This document shows, in pieces, positions 62,137-64,000 of a stretch of DNA of 64,000 bases; position 1 is the stretch's first letter, and each line of letters opens with the position of its first letter. The stretch covers positions 124,001-188,000 of the forward strand of contig CAVTIR010000006.1 in assembly GCA_963734665.1 (NCBI GenBank). The letters are read 5' to 3'. This stretch comes from Trebonia sp963734665. GTDB lineage: Bacteria; Actinomycetota; Actinomycetes; Streptosporangiales; Streptosporangiaceae. The position numbers and the translations under genes were made by a program. The notes beneath the pieces are model-generated. The model was not told the origin of the DNA. It was given only the letters and a program-made list of their open reading frames with translations, and did no database searches.

Positions 62137-62349
62137 GGCGGATATTTCGGCTGCCCGGACTTTGCGGACAGCACAAGACCGTGACCGCCGGATCTTCGTC
62201 CGAGCGCCCCGGAGCGGCCCGCCCTGGACATCGCCCGCCGCCCGGCCCGGGAAGCGGGACGCAACGCAAAATGCCTGGCGCCTGCGTGGCACCGCCGGTT
62301 ATGCTCGACCCATTTCCCTTGAATGTGTGTTCAAGTCCCCCTCGGACAC
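62137..62349. repeat. Conserved right-end block of island 2
   Basis: 213 bp closely similar to 53886-54128 from GGCGGATATTTCGGCTGCCC up to the att core, with point differences and without the palindrome. It identifies the right border of island 2. Confidence 0.8.
62329..62349. repeat. att copy 3 (right border of island 2)
   Basis: GTTCAAGTCCCCCTCGGACAC, one C shorter than copies 1 and 2. The preceding GAATGTGT is shared with copy 2 and the following bases differ (TCTCTTACG). It overlaps the 3' end of a leftward recombinase fragment, whose stop codon TGA is formed within the core at 62331-62333. Confidence 0.8.
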
Positions 62350-62684
62350 TCTCTTACGTACATGATCGAATTCGGTCGCGCTTCCGCATGTACCCGCTTG
62401 TCTTGCGGGTGATAGGTGAGCGTCACGCCTAGTCGGCTGTAGACATCGGCTTTGTCGGCGGGGTCGGCCTCTTTGAGCGCTTCCATGATGCCTCCCAGCT
62501 CAGTTACAAAGTTCATGATTTCCTCCTGGGTCATGCGTCGTCGGCGTGCCGCTGGCTTCTTGAGCCGCGCTTCGGCGAGAGTGCGCCTGGCCTGGGTCTC
62601 TTTCATCCAGCTGGTGACGAGCACTGGATCGGCGCCCGCTTCGAGCGCGGCGCGGTGCTGGCGTAGCTGCACCCCCGCCAGGAA
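62331..62684 (-). pseudogene. 3' fragment of a third serine recombinase reading into the att core
   Basis: About 117 codons resembling the C-terminal coiled-coil and tail of actinobacterial large serine recombinases: LRQHRAALEAGADPVLVTSW, ETQARRTLAEARLKK, MTQEEIMNFVTELGGIMEAL, ADPADKADVYSRLGVTLTYH and the closing RECPRGT. The frame upstream (to 62819) loses similarity; the catalytic domain is missing. The last residues are encoded by the complement of the tRNA-Leu end, so this older element's integrase ended inside its own attachment site. It is not closely related to the two intact recombinases. Confidence 0.75.
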
Positions 62685-62694
62685 CAGCGGCCAG

Positions 62695-63246
62695 TCACAC
62701 GATGGCGGGCCAAGATCGACGCCCCCAAACCCGGGACGCTGTCCAGCACGTCCTGAGACTGTCAACCAAGTAGTGAGCCGCCCTGTCAAGCATGTCCTGA
62801 GACCACACACCACACCCAATCGGCCCGGTGCCCAGCGCGGCGAAGATGAGAAGGAAGAGGCTGGCCGACGACCAGACGGCGCCGACCGAGCTGAGCAGCG
62901 CCGACACGCCCGCCACCGCGATCATGACCGGGAGAGCGACCCAGCCGCGGCCGTTGACGGCCATGGCGATCAGCAAGCCGGCCGCGCCGCCGGAGACCGC
63001 GGCGGTGGCAACACGGCGCACCCTCATCAGGTAGGGGCCGGCCCGGTCGGCCATCGTGGCGAGCAGCCTGCCCACCCCGGCGAGGACCCCGGCGACCAGG
63101 TGCCCGGCGGCCAGGCCGACGGCCAGCGGCACGGCGATCGCCAGCACGGCGTGGCACATCTGGGCCCAGCTTCTTGCGCAGCCGCCCGCGGACGCCGATC
63201 TCCTAGCATGCGGTCTCCACTCAGACTCCCTCGGTTGCCGCCTCAC
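62695..63246 (-). pseudogene. 5' part of a FUSC-family membrane protein gene
   Basis: The N-terminal region reads AVLAIAVPLAVGLAAGHLVA, MADRAGPYLMRVRRVATAAV, GLLIAMAVNGRGWVALPVMI and VWSSASLFLLIFAALGTGPIG, the first membrane half of FUSC/aromatic-acid-exporter-like proteins. After ~145 codons (near 62815) the similarity stops and the frame runs through repeat sequence to 62695. A full member would be several hundred residues longer. Truncated by insertion or deletion. The true start could be the ATG at 63159. Confidence 0.6.
62745..62803. repeat. Two 15-bp direct repeats, possible IS-end remnants
   Basis: AGCACGTCCTGAGAC (62745-62759) and AGCATGTCCTGAGAC (62789-62803) differ by one base; the neighbouring TGTCAA also recurs. 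They lie where the FUSC frame loses similarity, so they may be fragments of an insertion-sequence end. Weak evidence. Confidence 0.4.
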
Positions 63247-63534
63247 GGCAGATCGGACGATCAGCCGGGCTGGTCGTCCTGTCCGCGGGCGCTCTTAGGC
63301 TCTTTCACGGCATGGTGAGCGGGCATCACGGAATTAGTGATTTTGCGTAGTCCGCCAGCTCGCGGCATCGGATCGGCGAGTAGGCACCACGGTCCGTTTC
63401 GGCGCAAATCGCCAGGAATTGATGATGACGGCGCATCTGGCCGGGCGCGAAAGACACCAAGACCGTGTGATGCCGGCTCACCAGGGTGAGCCAGAGGCTT
63501 GGGGGGTGTCCAGTCGAGCTGAGGAGCCAGGTAG

Positions 63535-63666
63535 ATGTCCCCTGACGAGAACTACGACATCCTTGTCATCGGCAGCGGCGAGGCGGGCAAGTACCTCGCG
63601 TGGACGACGGCGGGCGAGGGCCGTCGCGCCGCGGTGGTGGAATCGATTCCAGCTGCGCAGTTGTGA
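63535..63666 (+). pseudogene. 5' fragment of a pyridine-nucleotide-disulfide oxidoreductase
   Basis: A 43-codon frame begins with GAGGAG seven to twelve bases upstream and reads MSPDENYDILVIGSGEAGKY, i.e. the FAD-binding GxGxxG fold of mercuric-reductase-like flavoproteins. The normal continuation with the redox-active cysteine pair is missing; the frame ends after VVESIPAAQL. Only the first beta-alpha-beta unit survives. Confidence 0.7.
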
Positions 63667-63807
63667 GCGATGCTCGGACCCGATCCCCGGCTCGCCAGCC
63701 ACCTCGCCGTCCGGGCTAGGGCTGGCCGGTGGCCGGCCTGCTGGCGGCGGTCGCCGCAGGCGCCGACCGAACCGTCGGCCGAGCCGGGAAGTGGCACGAG
63801 GACAGTC

Positions 63808-64000
63808 GTGAGCTCATCGGGATCCGCGCACCGTGATCATGAGCAGGCCAGGCAGGCCGCCCGGGAGCAGGGGGAACTGGCTCTGCCGCGGACCGTCATC
63901 TGGCACAGCGCGCTTGAGTTCCTCCTCACTTTCGTGCTGCTGTTCGGAGTGGTCACCTTCCTGCGGTGGGTGATCGGCCCCTCCGCGGTCTCCCGTGCGG
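63808..64000 (+). CDS. Membrane protein (possible MIP/aquaporin), N-terminal part
   Basis: 64 residues to the window edge. A polar start (MSSSGSAHRDHEQARQAARE) is followed by one hydrophobic helix, HSALEFLLTFVLLFGVVTFL, then RWVIGPSAVSRA. The length, position of the helix and RWVIGPS motif are like the first helix of actinobacterial MIP channel proteins, but the NPA motifs would lie outside the window. Start GTG at 63808 follows CGAGGA. Identity uncertain. Confidence 0.5.
   Translation, partial: MSSSGSAHRDHEQARQAAREQGELALPRTVIWHSALEFLLTFVLLFGVVTFLRWVIGPSAVSRA

Larger units (their letters stand above)
54101..62349. mobile_element. Integrated island 2 in tandem (8.2 kb)
   Basis: Bounded by att copies 2 and 3. 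The left end carries a serine recombinase, the cargo is one giant hybrid kinase, and the right end repeats the island 1 right end. The two islands share their ends and integrase but not cargo, so this is a family of elements with exchangeable cargo rather than a duplication. Confidence 0.78.

Noticed and set aside
41280..62349. CRISPR or prophage interpretation of the repeats
   Set aside because: Only three tRNA-end copies kilobases apart, and no phage structural, cas or lysis genes.

Overview
The window is high-GC DNA from an actinomycete. Supporting traits are many GTG starts, an F420-type PPOX oxidoreductase, a mycothiol-dependent-type enzyme, a DUF5703 small protein, TopA with a Lys/Ala tail and a thymidylate kinase fused to an MFS transporter. 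The sequence alone does not fix the genus.

Layout. (1) 1-13,908: a surface-polysaccharide locus with two hexapeptide acyltransferases, a Wzx-like flippase, a NodB-type deacetylase, three GT2 and one GT4 glycosyltransferases, a DUF1616 protein and a large polytopic membrane protein. It ends at an FHA-like/HTH-like protein. (2) 14,509-17,411: a TfdB-like aromatic-ring hydroxylase with a maleylacetate reductase, a probable (chloro)phenol/hydroxyquinol catabolic pair, then a secreted protein. (3) 18,514-28,164: two divergent modules around a 221-bp gap. Leftward are a DUF4407 membrane/coiled-coil protein and a Ser/Thr kinase with FliG/MgtE-N-like repeats. Rightward are a vWA-like protein, a TRAFAC-type GTPase and two paralogous GTPase-associated (GAP1-like) proteins. 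This resembles GTPase-centred NTP-dependent conflict/signalling systems and is the best candidate for an incompletely described system. (4) 28,142-31,632: AraC regulator, VOC protein, small membrane and lipoproteins, tRNA-Thr(CGT), PPOX protein. (5) 31,736-40,954: a housekeeping block (RicT/PSP1, holB, MFS-tmk, topA, DUF5703 and a frameshifted M20 peptidase).

(6) 41,215-62,349: tRNA-Leu(GAG) carries two tandem integrated islands. Each has a closely related large serine recombinase at its left end and a closely related ~210-240 bp right end. Three copies of the tRNA 3' end mark the borders. Island 1 (~12.8 kb) carries aroA, serC, HAD and MDMPI enzymes, GlxA/DJ-1/enoyl-CoA hydratase genes and several decayed genes. 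Island 2 (~8.2 kb) carries one 1833-residue hybrid kinase (Ser/Thr kinase, STAND-like ATPase, TPR, two GAFs, histidine kinase). Neither has visible conjugation or replication genes. (7) 62,331-64,000: an eroded flank with the 3' end of a third recombinase whose reading frame runs into the att core, a truncated FUSC gene, a 43-codon flavoprotein fragment and the start of a membrane-protein gene that leaves the window.

Functional logic: flippase, transferases, acylation and deacetylation fit assembly and export of a decorated surface glycan. The GTPase/GAP1/vWA proteins are probably co-translated in a tight operon and may be tuned by the divergent membrane protein and kinase. The islands look like non-conjugative cargo elements that use the same tRNA site repeatedly.
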